Of a stretch of 64,000 nucleotides of DNA, positions 38,132 through 46,017 are shown piece by piece. Position 1 is the first letter of the stretch. Each line of letters opens with the position of its first letter. Under the pieces are notes generated by a model, which worked only from the letters and a program-made list of their open reading frames with translations, was not told the DNA's origin and did no database searches. This DNA is from Streptomyces durmitorensis (GTDB lineage Bacteria > Actinomycetota > Actinomycetes > Streptomycetales > Streptomycetaceae), in NCBI RefSeq assembly GCF_023498005.1, contig NZ_CP097289.1, positions 8,494,001 through 8,558,000 on the forward strand, in the 5' to 3' direction. Position numbers and translations under genes: made by a program.

Positions 38132-38251
38132 TCAGGCGTCACGGCGGGCGAGCGTGCGCCATCCCGCGCCGAGGGCGAGAGCGGCGTACAGGCACATCAT
38201 GGCAAAGCCGGCCCACGTCGGGCGCCCGCGCTCCCGCCAGGACGGTCCGTC
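38132..38251 (-). pseudogene. C-terminal remnant of an ABC-2-type permease
   Basis: Thirty-nine codons in the frame ending at TGA 38132-38134 read like the last helix and tail of an ABC exporter permease: GRPTWAGFAMMCLYAALAL then GWRTLARRDA and stop, a common ending for actinobacterial ABC-2 permeases. No start or upstream body exists; the frame runs straight into the 3' end of the tetR gene. The stop is 24 bases before the histidine-kinase ATG, the spacing expected if a permease-kinase-regulator operon lost its front by deletion that brought in the tetR unit. Confidence 0.5.
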
Positions 38252-38828
38252 AGATCATGGCGAGCCGGTCCACCAGCAGCTCCACCCTCCGCCCGGTCTC
38301 CTCCGGCGGCAGCCGGCCCGACCGGGTCAGGGTGGCCACCCCGTGCAGGGACGCCCAGAACACCTCGGTGTACAGCCCCGGGTGGACGCCGTCCCCGGCG
38401 ACCTCGCCCAGGCACTCCAGCAGCGCGGCGAAGGCGTCCTTGAGAGGTTCCGGGGTGTCCTCCTGCGCGTACGGGAGACCGCCGTCGAGCTGGAAGATGG
38501 CGTCGTAGACCGCCGGGTTGCCTGCGGCGAAGTCGAGGTAGGCGCGGGCAAGCGCGGTGACCCGCTCGCGCGGGCCCTTGGCGGCGCCGGTCGCGGCGCG
38601 CACCGCCACGGCCAACTCGGCGGCGCCCTCCAGGGCGACGGCGCCGATGATCTCGCGTTTGCCGCGGAAGTGGCTGTAGAGGACGGGCTGGCTGTATTCG
38701 ATGCGCTCGGCGAGCTTGCGGGTGGTGACCGCGTCCCAGCCCTGCTGCTCGGCCAGTTCGCGGGCCGTCGCCACGATGAGGCGCTCGCGGGCCGCCCGTT
38801 CACGCTCCTTGCGTTCCTTTACCGACAT
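38250..38828 (-). CDS. TetR-family repressor
   Basis: A 192-residue repressor. The N-terminal HTH is clear (LIVATARELAEQQGWDAVTT, RKLAERIEYSQPVLYSHFRG), and the C-terminal domain is of the TetR_C/WHG type (YLDFAAGNPAVYDAIFQL, WASLHGVATLTRSGRLPP). ATG 38828 has AGGA 8 bases upstream. It is divergent from a two-gene membrane-protein unit across two CTAGC palindromes that are probably its operators. Confidence 0.92.
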   Translation of the reverse strand: MSVKERKERERAARERLIVATARELAEQQGWDAVTTRKLAERIEYSQPVLYSHFRGKREIIGAVALEGAAELAVAVRAATGAAKGPRERVTALARAYLDFAAGNPAVYDAIFQLDGGLPYAQEDTPEPLKDAFAALLECLGEVAGDGVHPGLYTEVFWASLHGVATLTRSGRLPPEETGRRVELLVDRLAMI

Positions 38829-38837
38829 GATTCGATC

Positions 38838-38901
38838 CTAGCACCGCTAGACAAGCGAGCGGCAGTAGTACTAGCGTTGCCTCATCACCTAGCGGCGCTA
38901 G
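38838..38901. promoter_or_regulatory. Paired CTAGC palindromes, TetR operators
   Basis: CTAGC-ACC-GCTAG (38838-38850) and CTAGC-GGC-GCTAG (38889-38901): the same 5-base arms with 3-base spacers, both in the 90-base gap between the divergent tetR and DUF1772-like genes. A half site CTAGCG is at 38871. One palindrome is near each start, as expected for dual autoregulation. Confidence 0.8.
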
Positions 38902-38918
38902 ATTCCTGAGAGGTCGTC

Positions 38919-39365
38919 ATGCTCAACGCACTTGAGATCGTCACCACCGTGATCGTCGGCGTGATGGTGGGGGTGGAGTTCTCCGTCGCCTTCGTCATGA
39001 ACCGGATCTTCGACGCCCTCCCCGAGGACAGTGACCAACTCGCCCGTGCCCACGGCGGCCGGATGCTCGGCGCCGTCATGCCCTTCTGGTACATCGGCTC
39101 GCTCGTCCTCGTCGCGGTCTGGGCCGTCGCCGGGTGGCACCACGACGGCACCGGCCTGGTCGTCACCGCCGGCGCGCTGCTCATCCTCAGCGTGGTCATG
39201 TCGCTCCTGCTGCTCGTCCCGATCAACAACCAGGGCAAGACGTGGACCCCCGAGAACCGGCCCGAGGACTGGAAGGAGCAGATGAACCGCTGGGACCGCT
39301 ATCACTACGTCCGCGTCGCCGTCATCATCGCCGCCTTCGCCCTGCTGGTCGCCGCCCTCGCCTGA
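38919..39365 (+). CDS. DUF1772 (anthrone-oxygenase-like) membrane protein
   Basis: A 148-residue protein with four membrane helices: VTTVIVGVMVGVEFSVAFVMNR, FWYIGSLVLVAVWAV, LVVTAGALLILSVVMSLLLLVPINNQ and VRVAVIIAAFALLVAALA. The pattern NRWDRYHYVRVAVIIAAFALL and PINNQ are typical of DUF1772. Members are often paired with TetR regulators and are annotated as anthrone oxygenase-like; activity here is unproven. The ATG follows GAGAGG. First gene under the divergent TetR. Confidence 0.82.
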   Translation: MLNALEIVTTVIVGVMVGVEFSVAFVMNRIFDALPEDSDQLARAHGGRMLGAVMPFWYIGSLVLVAVWAVAGWHHDGTGLVVTAGALLILSVVMSLLLLVPINNQGKTWTPENRPEDWKEQMNRWDRYHYVRVAVIIAAFALLVAALA

Positions 39366-39433
39366 GCCTGCGGGCTCATTCCAGAAGCTCACCAAGCTCA
39401 GCAAGCTCACGAAGACTCGCAAGGAGAAGACCA

Positions 39434-39865
39434 ATGTCGCTGAAGAAGATCAACACCGTGATGACCGCCGCCTTCATCCTCTTCATCCTCTGGTTCGGGA
39501 CGGAGTTCATCCTGAGCCCGGAGACGACGGCGCCGGGCTTCGGCCTGCCGAGTTGGCCGTCCGGCGACGGCGGCGGCTTCCTGATCGTCAAGGGGATCCG
39601 CGATGTCATGATGGCCCTGGGTCTGGGCGTCCTGCTGGTGACGGGCCACCGCCGGGCGCTGGGCTGGGTGTTGGTGGTGGAGGCCTTCGTCGCGTACGGC
39701 GACATGGCCACCGTGCTGGCCCACCACGGCTCCGTGGCCACCGCGCTCGGCGTCCACGCCCTGACCGCGACGCTGATGGTGGTCAACGGCCTGCTGATAT
39801 TGCGCGAGACCCGCAAGGTCGCGGCTGCTCCGGCAGCGCCCGCCCCCGCCCCGCAGCCCGCCTGA
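39434..39865 (+). CDS. DUF4267 small membrane protein
   Basis: A 143-residue protein with four helices (TVMTAAFILFILWFGTEFIL, GFLIVKGIRDVMMALGLGVLL, LGWVLVVEAFVAYGDMATVL, ALGVHALTATLMVVNGLLIL) and an Ala/Pro tail. The GIRDVMMALGLG segment is characteristic of DUF4267. The ATG follows AAGGAGAA. The 68-base gap after the DUF1772 gene and the shared TetR make an operon likely. Function unknown. Confidence 0.8.
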   Translation: MSLKKINTVMTAAFILFILWFGTEFILSPETTAPGFGLPSWPSGDGGGFLIVKGIRDVMMALGLGVLLVTGHRRALGWVLVVEAFVAYGDMATVLAHHGSVATALGVHALTATLMVVNGLLILRETRKVAAAPAAPAPAPQPA

Positions 39866-40042
39866 CGCCGCCTCGGCCGACACAACCTCCAAGCGCAGCG
39901 ACGCACATGCAGCACTCTTTGGTCGATCTGCCAAGCATTAGCCAGGCGGCTATGAGTTTGCGTGCCGCAGATGCAAGATGGAATCCGTTGATCGGGGCGC
40001 GGATACGGCAGCTCCGGCCAGGCCCGAAAGGCGAGGTCCCCC

Positions 40043-40849
40043 ATGGTCATGCGCACCTACGACGGCAGCGCCGGTGACGTCGACCACGCGGGCGTCGACC
40101 ACGCGGGCGTCGGCCACGGGGGCGTCGGCCCCGCGTACACCGCCTTCCGCCGCCCCGACGAGCGCATCGCCCACGTCATCGCCCAGGCCCTCGGGGGCGC
40201 GCGCACCGTCCTCAACGTCGGTGCGGGCACCGGATCGTACGAGATCGCGGCGCACGCGATCACCGCGGTCGAACCTTCCTTGGCGATGCGAGCCCGGCGT
40301 CCCGCCCGGCTCGCCACCGCCATCGACGCCGTCGCCGAAGACCTCCCCTTCGCCGACGGGCAGTTCGACGCCGCGATGACCCTCTTCAGCGTCCACCAGT
40401 GGTCCGACGTCGAGGCCGGGCTGCGCGAGATGCGCCGGGTCACCCGTGGCCCCGTCGCCGTACTGACCTGCGACCCCGCACGCGTACGCGACTTCTGGCT
40501 CTACGAATACGCCCCCGACGTCCTGGAGGCCGAAGCCCGGCGCTACCCGTCCCTCGACCGGCTCACGACCGCGCTCGGCGGAACCACCGCGGTCGAGCCC
40601 GTTCCCGTACCGCTGGACTGCACCGACGGCTTCAACGAGGCGTACTACGGCCGCCCCGAACTCCTCCTGAACCCCGCCGTCCGCCAGGCCTGTTCGGCCT
40701 GGAGCTTCATCGACGACCGCGCCCGCCAGGACTTCGACACCTCCCTGCGCCGCGCCCTGGGCTCAGGTGCCTGGGACGAAGCCTTCGGCCACCTGCGCAA
40801 CCGCCCGACCTACGACGGATCACTCGTCCTCCTGCGCGCCACCCCCTAG
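40043..40849 (+). CDS. SAM-dependent methyltransferase (class I)
   Basis: A 268-residue class I methyltransferase. Motif I VLNVGAGTGSYE (56-67), an acidic motif II region (AITAVEPSLAM) and post-motifs LPFADGQFDAAMTLFSVHQW and GLREMRRVTRGPVAVLTCDP match Methyltransf_11. The first 30 residues contain a 15-base tandem repeat encoding VDHAG, VDHAG, VGHGG, VGPA. The gene is plus-strand and its last 30 bases overlap the 3' end of the convergent DeoR gene. The acceptor substrate is unknown. Confidence 0.85.
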   Translation: MVMRTYDGSAGDVDHAGVDHAGVGHGGVGPAYTAFRRPDERIAHVIAQALGGARTVLNVGAGTGSYEIAAHAITAVEPSLAMRARRPARLATAIDAVAEDLPFADGQFDAAMTLFSVHQWSDVEAGLREMRRVTRGPVAVLTCDPARVRDFWLYEYAPDVLEAEARRYPSLDRLTTALGGTTAVEPVPVPLDCTDGFNEAYYGRPELLLNPAVRQACSAWSFIDDRARQDFDTSLRRALGSGAWDEAFGHLRNRPTYDGSLVLLRATP

Positions 40850-41593
40850 GACCTCCACGCCGAGCGCCTTGAGCTGCTCGATGACCGTGCCATGGGGATC
40901 GGCGTCGGTGATCAGACCGCTGACCTTCTCCCAGGGCAGGACACGGAACTGCGAGGCCGTGCCGATCTTTTCGGAGGAGGCGAGGACGTAGGTGTCCGCG
41001 GCCCGCGCGGACAGGGCGCGCTTCATCGCCGCCTCCTCGGCGTCCGCGGTGGTCAGCCCCGCCTCGGGGTGCACGCCGGTGACACCGAGCAGGCAGAGGT
41101 CGGCGGAGACGTTCTGCGCGGCCTCGACCGCGGCGGCACCGCAGGCGACCGCGGAATGCTTGAAGACGCGCCCCCCGAGCAGGAAGAGTTCGGCCTGCGG
41201 ATGGTCGAGCAGGGCCGCGGCGATCGTCGGGCTGTGGGTGATCACGGTGCAGGCGAGGTTCCGCGGGAGCGCGTGGGCCACCGCGAGGGCGGTGGTGCCG
41301 CCGTCGAGGATCAGCGTGCCGCCCGGCCGGACCAGCCCCGCGGCCACCGAAGCGACCTTCTGTTTGCCGTCCGTGGCCACGCCCTGGCGCGCCGCGTAGT
41401 CCACCACCGCCGGCGACACGGGCAGCGCGCCGCCATAGACCCGCTGACACAGTCCCTCGGCGGCGAGATCGCGCAGGTCGCGGCGCACGCTGTCCTCGGA
41501 GATGCCCAGTTCGGTGGCGACGTTCTTGGCGACGATCTTGCCCTCGCGGGCGAGCAGATCGAGCAGGTGGTCGCGTCGTTCAGCAGCCAGCAT
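40820..41593 (-). CDS. DeoR-family transcriptional regulator
   Basis: A 257-residue sugar-phosphate-responsive regulator. The N-terminal HTH is intact (RRDHLLDLLAREGKIVAKNV, SEDSVRRDLRDLAAEGLC, QRVYGGALP), and the DeoR sensor domain has LILDGGTTALAVAHALP, TVITHSPTIAAAL, LGGRVFKHS, CLLGVTGV and VLASSEKIGT. ATG 41593 is chosen because the family starts at MLAAERRDHLL; longer frames have no extra domain. It is divergent from a truncated gene and a Nudix hydrolase, and its 3' end overlaps the methyltransferase by 30 bases. Confidence 0.88.
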   Translation of the reverse strand: MLAAERRDHLLDLLAREGKIVAKNVATELGISEDSVRRDLRDLAAEGLCQRVYGGALPVSPAVVDYAARQGVATDGKQKVASVAAGLVRPGGTLILDGGTTALAVAHALPRNLACTVITHSPTIAAALLDHPQAELFLLGGRVFKHSAVACGAAAVEAAQNVSADLCLLGVTGVHPEAGLTTADAEEAAMKRALSARAADTYVLASSEKIGTASQFRVLPWEKVSGLITDADPHGTVIEQLKALGVEVLGGGAQEDE

Positions 41594-41642
41594 GCACACT
41601 CTCTCCTGTTCTTGCACGTTTCTGCATGTATCGTAGCCCTTC

Positions 41643-41777
41643 ATGACCGACAAGCCCATGCTCATCCTGATCGCCGGGCCCTACCGCTCCGGTACCAACG
41701 GCGACCCGCAGGCCATGGCCGCCAACCTCCACGACGTCGCCGAGATCCCGCGCCACGCCCCGCAGGGGACCGCGTGA
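41643..41777 (+). pseudogene. Truncated DUF4406-like (nucleoside transferase-type) gene
   Basis: A 44-codon frame begins TDKPMLILIAGPYRSGT then MAANL, the N-terminal beta strand and phosphate-binding loop of DUF4406/nucleoside 2-deoxyribosyltransferase-like proteins, which are normally about 140-200 residues. After residue 33 it drifts to an unrelated tail and stops at 41775-41777, overlapping the GTG of the Nudix gene. This looks like a deletion that removed the rest. The divergent DeoR repressor 49 bases away may once have controlled it. Confidence 0.6.
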
Positions 41778-42439
41778 CGAGCCGTCCTGGCATCGACGCC
41801 CCCGACCACCGAGGTCGCACCGGTCTCGACCGGGCAGGACGCGGCCTGGACCGCAACCCCGACGTCCGGGTGCGTGATGTCGAGCTCACCTCCCGGGGCT
41901 GGCACGTCCTGCGCCGCACCACCTTCGACTACCGGCGCAGCGACGGACGATGGGAGACCCAGCAACGCGAGACCTACGACCGCGGCAACGGCGCCGTCGT
42001 CCTGCCCTACGACACCGCACGCGGCTGTGTCCTGCTCACCCGCCAGTTCCGCTACCCGGCCTACGTGAACGACCACCCCGACGGCATGCTCATCGAGGCC
42101 GCCGCGGGACTGCTCGACGCGGACGACCCGCACACCGCGATCCGCCGCGAGAGCGCCGAGGAACTCGGCGTCACACTCGGCCCGCTCACCCACATCACCG
42201 ACGCCTACATGAGCCCGGGCTCCGTCACCGAGCGCCTCCACTTCTTCGCCGCCCCCTACACCCCGGCCGACCGGACCGGCACCGGCGGAGGACTCGAAGA
42301 AGACGGCGAGGACATCGAGGTCCTCGAACTGCCCTTCACCGAGGCCCTGACCATGGCCCGCGACGGACGCATCACCGACGGCAAGACCATCCTGCTCCTG
42401 CAATGGGCGGCCCTCGACGGGCCCTTCGCCCGGCAGTGA
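41774..42439 (+). CDS. Nudix hydrolase, NudK-like (GDP-sugar or ADP-ribose pyrophosphatase)
   Basis: A 221-residue Nudix hydrolase. The box is GLLDADDPHTAIRRESAEEL followed by GV; it is one residue shorter than the standard GX5EX7REUXEEXGU before RE, as in the NudK group. AYMSPGSVTERLHFFAAPY is a strong NudK hallmark (E. coli NudK cleaves GDP-mannose). GTG 41774 overlaps the stop of the truncated upstream frame. The first 25 residues are Arg/Gly-rich and may not be part of the native protein; the homologous part begins near VRDVELTSRGWHVLR. A nearby downstream start was not found. Confidence 0.82.
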   Translation: MTSRPGIDAPDHRGRTGLDRAGRGLDRNPDVRVRDVELTSRGWHVLRRTTFDYRRSDGRWETQQRETYDRGNGAVVLPYDTARGCVLLTRQFRYPAYVNDHPDGMLIEAAAGLLDADDPHTAIRRESAEELGVTLGPLTHITDAYMSPGSVTERLHFFAAPYTPADRTGTGGGLEEDGEDIEVLELPFTEALTMARDGRITDGKTILLLQWAALDGPFARQ

Positions 42440-42475
42440 AGGTGCTCCTCAACCGGCCGGTGCTGTGACGCGATG

Positions 42476-42503
42476 TGCGCAGGAGTCGTAAAGAGTTTGC
42501 GCA
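42476..42503. promoter_or_regulatory. Two TGCGCA boxes upstream of Endo H
   Basis: TGCGCA at 42476-42481 and 42498-42503, each self-palindromic and 22 bases (two helical turns) apart, 102-129 bases before the Endo H ATG at 42605. A possible regulator site; no match to the DasR consensus is seen. Confidence 0.3.
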
Positions 42504-42604
42504 TGATTCTTGGGATTCGGTCACGGGAGAGGAAAACTCTGAGGCTCACTCGGCGCTTTCGAACAGGTCGGGCGCCGACCCATGTGATGGGAGACCGATC
42601 AACG

Positions 42605-43546
42605 ATGTTCACTCTGGTACGGAGCAGAGCACGGACGGCCGCGCTCGCGCTCTCGGCCGTCGCTGCCCTCGCCTTCGGCACGACCGCCACGGCCGGCGCG
42701 GCAGCGGCCCCCGCCCCCGCTCCCGCCCCTGCGCCCGCTTCCGCGAAACAGGGGCCGACCTCGGTGGCGTACGTCGAGGTGAACAACAACAGCATGCTGA
42801 ACGTCGGCAAGTACACCCTCGCCAACGGCGGCGACAACGTCTTCGACGTCGCCGTGATCTTCGCGGCGAACATCAACTACGACACGGGCAAGAAGGAGGC
42901 GTATCTGCACTTCAACGAGAACGTGCAGCGAGTCCTCGACAACGCCGACACACAGATACGGCCGTTGCAGGAGAAGGGCATCAAGGTCGTCCTCTCGGTG
43001 CTCGGCAACCACCAGGGCGCGGGCTTCGCCAACTTCCCGTCCCAGCAGGCGGCTTCGGGGTTCGCGAAGCAGATGTCGGACACCGTGACCAAGTACGGTC
43101 TCGACGGCATCGACTTCGACGACGAGTACGCCGAGTACGGGAACAACGGCACCGGCCAGCCCAACGCCAGCTCGTTCGTGCACCTGGTGACGGCGCTGCG
43201 CGCGAACATGCCGGACAAGATCATCAGTCTCTACAACATCGGCCCGGCCGCGTCGCGCCTCTCCTACGGCGGTGTCGACGTCTCGTCCAAGTTCGACTAC
43301 GCCTGGAACCCGTACTACGGCTCCTGGCAGGTCCCCGGCATCGCACTGCCCAAGTCGAAGCTGTCGCCGGCGGCCGTCGAGATCGGCGGGACCTCGCAGA
43401 GCACGGTCGCCGACCTCGCCCGCCGCACCGTCAGCGAGGGGTACGGCGTCTTTCTGACGTACAACCTCGACGGCTCCGACCGCAGCGCCGATGTCTCCGC
43501 CTTCACCAGGGAGCTGTACGGCAGTGACGCCGTCTACAAGCCGTAA
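42605..43546 (+). CDS. Endo-beta-N-acetylglucosaminidase H (Endo H), GH18
   Basis: A 313-residue exported GH18 enzyme that cleaves between the two GlcNAc residues of high-mannose N-glycans, leaving one GlcNAc on the protein. The signal peptide TAALALSAVAALAFGTTATAG is followed by an Ala/Pro repeat and the mature start near APASAKQGPTSVAY. The catalytic motif DGIDFDDEYAEYG places Asp172 and Glu174 exactly where S. plicatus Endo H has them, and AYVEVNNNSMLNVGKYTLA and YNIGPAASRLSYGGVDVS are nearly identical to that enzyme. ATG 42605 follows GGGAGA. It belongs with secreted glycan-degrading enzymes; the PIG-L deacetylase gene follows. Confidence 0.97.
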   Translation: MFTLVRSRARTAALALSAVAALAFGTTATAGAAAAPAPAPAPAPASAKQGPTSVAYVEVNNNSMLNVGKYTLANGGDNVFDVAVIFAANINYDTGKKEAYLHFNENVQRVLDNADTQIRPLQEKGIKVVLSVLGNHQGAGFANFPSQQAASGFAKQMSDTVTKYGLDGIDFDDEYAEYGNNGTGQPNASSFVHLVTALRANMPDKIISLYNIGPAASRLSYGGVDVSSKFDYAWNPYYGSWQVPGIALPKSKLSPAAVEIGGTSQSTVADLARRTVSEGYGVFLTYNLDGSDRSADVSAFTRELYGSDAVYKP

Positions 43547-43898
43547 GGCGACCGCACGCCCCGGTGCGCGGCGCTCCCTTTGGACCTGCCGCATCCCGTA
43601 GGGCCGAGATCCGCGCGGGCCGCGCCTTCGACAACGATGTCGGAGGCGCGGTGCGGGGCGGCCGAGCCTTGCGACGCACCCTCGTTCGCGCTGAAGCGTC
43701 GATGCCTGGAAGGCCGGGGGCCGAGTCGGGAACAGCTGGTCCGGTCGGCGCTGTTGCATCGACCGAGGGACCGGCGCCGCACGGCGGGGAACACGGAGGC
43801 CGCGAGGTCGTCCCCCTGCCGGGATTCGGGCCCCAAGTGCGCGGTACGCCCGCCGCGCACTCGAAGCACGACGTATTTCCGCAGGAGGACTGTTTTTC
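43547..43898. other. Intergenic region after Endo H
   Basis: 352 bases of GC-rich sequence. Open frames cross it on the plus strand but show Arg/Ala-rich, non-homologous content with no ribosome-binding sites. The PIG-L gene promoter must lie here; AGGAG (43884-43888) is its Shine-Dalgarno. Nothing else recognised. Confidence 0.6.
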
Positions 43899-44732
43899 AT
43901 GACTGACCGGCCCTTGACGCTCATGGCAGTACACGCACACCCCGACGACGAGGCCACCGGAACGGGAGGCGTCCTCGCGCGGTACGCGGCGGAAGGAATC
44001 CGCACGGTTCTCGTGACCTGTACCGACGGCGGTTGCGGTGATGGACCGGGAGGCGTCAAGCCGGGCGATCCCGGGCACGATCCTGCGGCGGTCGCCCTGA
44101 TGCGCCGTCAGGAACTTCAGGAGAGCTGTGACGTCCTGAAGATCAGCGATCTGGAGATGCTGGACTATGCCGACTCCGGGATGATGGGCTGGCCGAGCAA
44201 CGACGCCCCCGGGTCCTTCTGGCAGACCCCGGTGGAGGAGGGCGCCGCCCGGCTCGCGGAACTCATGCGGCACTACCGGCCCGACGTGGTCGTCACGTAT
44301 GACGAGAACGGCTTCTACGGCCATCCCGACCACATCCAGGCCCACCGCATCACGATGGCGGCCCTGGAGATGACCTCGCTGACGCCGAAGGTGTACTGGA
44401 CGACGATGCCCCGCTCGGGGATGCAGCGGTTCGGGGAGATCATGCGCGAGTTCCACCCGGACATGCCGGAGCCGGATCCCGCCGAAGCCGCCGCGATGGC
44501 CGAGATCGGCCTCCCCGACGACGAGATCACCACGTGGGTGGACACCATCGCGTTCAGCGGCCAGAAGTTCGATTCGCTGGCCGCGCACGCCAGTCAGGGC
44601 GAGAACATCTTCTTCCTCAAGATGGGCAAGGAGCGGTTCGGCGAGTTCATGGGCATGGAGACCTTCGTACGGGTCAAGGACGCCACCGGCGCTGCCCTGC
44701 CCGAGAACGACCTCTTCGCCGGGCTGCGCTGA
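43899..44732 (+). CDS. PIG-L/LmbE-family deacetylase, mycothiol-conjugate amidase-like
   Basis: A 277-residue zinc hydrolase of the LmbE/PIG-L family that removes acetyl groups from GlcNAc moieties or cleaves mycothiol conjugates. Zinc ligands are AHPDDE (13-18) and HPDH (about 146-149). VLVTCTDGGCGD, LMRRQELQESCDVL, MLDYADSGMMGW and VTYDENGFYGHPDHIQAH resemble mycothiol S-conjugate amidase (Mca) more than MshB, but Mca is slightly longer (about 290), and the mid-region differs. The ATG follows AGGAGGAC. It may be a GlcNAc deacetylase acting on Endo H products, but the enzyme is cytoplasmic and no linker gene supports this. Confidence 0.83.
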   Translation: MTDRPLTLMAVHAHPDDEATGTGGVLARYAAEGIRTVLVTCTDGGCGDGPGGVKPGDPGHDPAAVALMRRQELQESCDVLKISDLEMLDYADSGMMGWPSNDAPGSFWQTPVEEGAARLAELMRHYRPDVVVTYDENGFYGHPDHIQAHRITMAALEMTSLTPKVYWTTMPRSGMQRFGEIMREFHPDMPEPDPAEAAAMAEIGLPDDEITTWVDTIAFSGQKFDSLAAHASQGENIFFLKMGKERFGEFMGMETFVRVKDATGAALPENDLFAGLR

Positions 44733-44790
44733 TCCTCCCCTCGATCGCGGAAGCCGCCGAACCAACCCCTCGTCCTGACGGGCGGGGCGA

Positions 44791-45915
44791 TCAGTAGAAG
44801 CCGCGGACGAAGACGTCCGACTTGCCGTTGGTGTCGCCGGGCACGATGTCGTCGGCGGTCGACTGGAAGACCACGTCACGCCCCTCGGCGCTGACCGCGT
44901 CGGTCCCGGCCGATGCGGGCTGGTTCGAGACGGTCTCGTCGGTGCCCGTCTGCAGGTCGCGCAGGGTGAGCGAGGGTCCGTTCGTGTCGTGCGGGGCGTA
45001 CAGGAGATAGCGGCCGGTGGGATCGATGGCCACGCCCCGCACGTTCGGCACCAGTTGGGCGGTGCCCGAGCTCATGTCGTGGACGTAGGTGTCGGAGCCC
45101 GAGAGATAGACGACCTTGCTGCCGTCGTCGCTGAGCTGGACGAGTGTCGCCTCCTTGGACGGGCCCTCGATCGGGTCGGAGGTGGTGCCGTCGGCCTGGT
45201 CCCAGACCAGGACGTCCTTCGTCCTGCCGTCCTGGTAGGCGACATGGCGGCCGTCGCCGCTGATGGACGGCCGGGACGGCTGGGTGTGGTCGAGGACGGC
45301 GACGGTCTCGTTCCTGCTGCCGTTGTTCCAGTCCTGCACCTCGATGCGCTGGCCGAACGACGGTTGCCTGATGGAGCGGATGACATGTGCGGTGTAGCGG
45401 CCGTCCGCGCTCAGCGACGGCTGGTCGCAGGTGTAGGCCGAGCAGTCGAGGGACGCGGTGCGTCCCGTGCTCACCTGATACTGGCGAATCCGTACGTTGT
45501 CCATCCACTGGTGCGCATAGCCGAGGTATGCCCCGTCCCCGCTGATCACCGGGGGCTGGAGCGGGGCGAGGTTCCCCATCCGCTGGGTCTGCCTCGTCCG
45601 CTGGTCGCGGAGGAACACCCTGACGCCTCCCGTCGTGGCGTCGGCCGTGAGGTTCTTCGCCGACGACGAGAAGACGATGCGGCGACCGTCGTGCGTGATC
45701 GAGGCACCGCCGGAGTCGTCGTCGGCCTGGGTGCCGTCGGTGGCGACACTGATCCTCTCGACACCGGCTCCGCGGGCCCCCGCGACGCCCGCCCCGGCCG
45801 TGGTCCCGGCCGAGGCGGCCGCGGGCGGCACCACCGTCACCGCGCAGGCCGCGACCGCCGCGCTCAGGGCGGCCCGCACACGTCTGGTGGTGCTCCGGTT
45901 CGCGTTTCCCCTCAT
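44791..45915 (-). CDS. Secreted TolB/WD40-like beta-propeller protein
   Basis: A 374-residue exported beta-propeller. The ATG at 45915 has GGGGGG just upstream and gives a signal peptide (RVRAALSAAVAACAVTVVPP) with an Ala-rich cleavage zone. Repeated PD40/TolB blades are visible: ISVATDGTQADDDSGGASIT, SISGDGRHVAYQDG, LSDDGSKVVYLSG and DAVSAEGRDVVFQST, ending DTNGKSDVFVRGF. Such proteins bind partner proteins or sugars outside the cell; no catalytic residues are seen. It is convergent with the PIG-L gene. Confidence 0.82.
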   Translation of the reverse strand: MRGNANRSTTRRVRAALSAAVAACAVTVVPPAAASAGTTAGAGVAGARGAGVERISVATDGTQADDDSGGASITHDGRRIVFSSSAKNLTADATTGGVRVFLRDQRTRQTQRMGNLAPLQPPVISGDGAYLGYAHQWMDNVRIRQYQVSTGRTASLDCSAYTCDQPSLSADGRYTAHVIRSIRQPSFGQRIEVQDWNNGSRNETVAVLDHTQPSRPSISGDGRHVAYQDGRTKDVLVWDQADGTTSDPIEGPSKEATLVQLSDDGSKVVYLSGSDTYVHDMSSGTAQLVPNVRGVAIDPTGRYLLYAPHDTNGPSLTLRDLQTGTDETVSNQPASAGTDAVSAEGRDVVFQSTADDIVPGDTNGKSDVFVRGFY

Positions 45916-46017
45916 TTTCCCCCCAAGTAGGACCTGGCCCGTCCTCCAGTTCCCCACCGGAGGGCCACATGCATGCAACCGTGATGGAGCCGTGGGGGTC
46001 AATGCGTCACGCTCGCA

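Noticed and set aside
36072..38909. Plus-strand frame of 945 codons over the response regulator, kinase and TetR genes
   Set aside because: Antisense shadow; the minus-strand genes have complete receiver, kinase and HTH motifs.
43564..43906. Two overlapping frames of about 110 codons after Endo H
   Set aside because: No ribosome-binding site, no homology-like content and typical GC-rich random composition.
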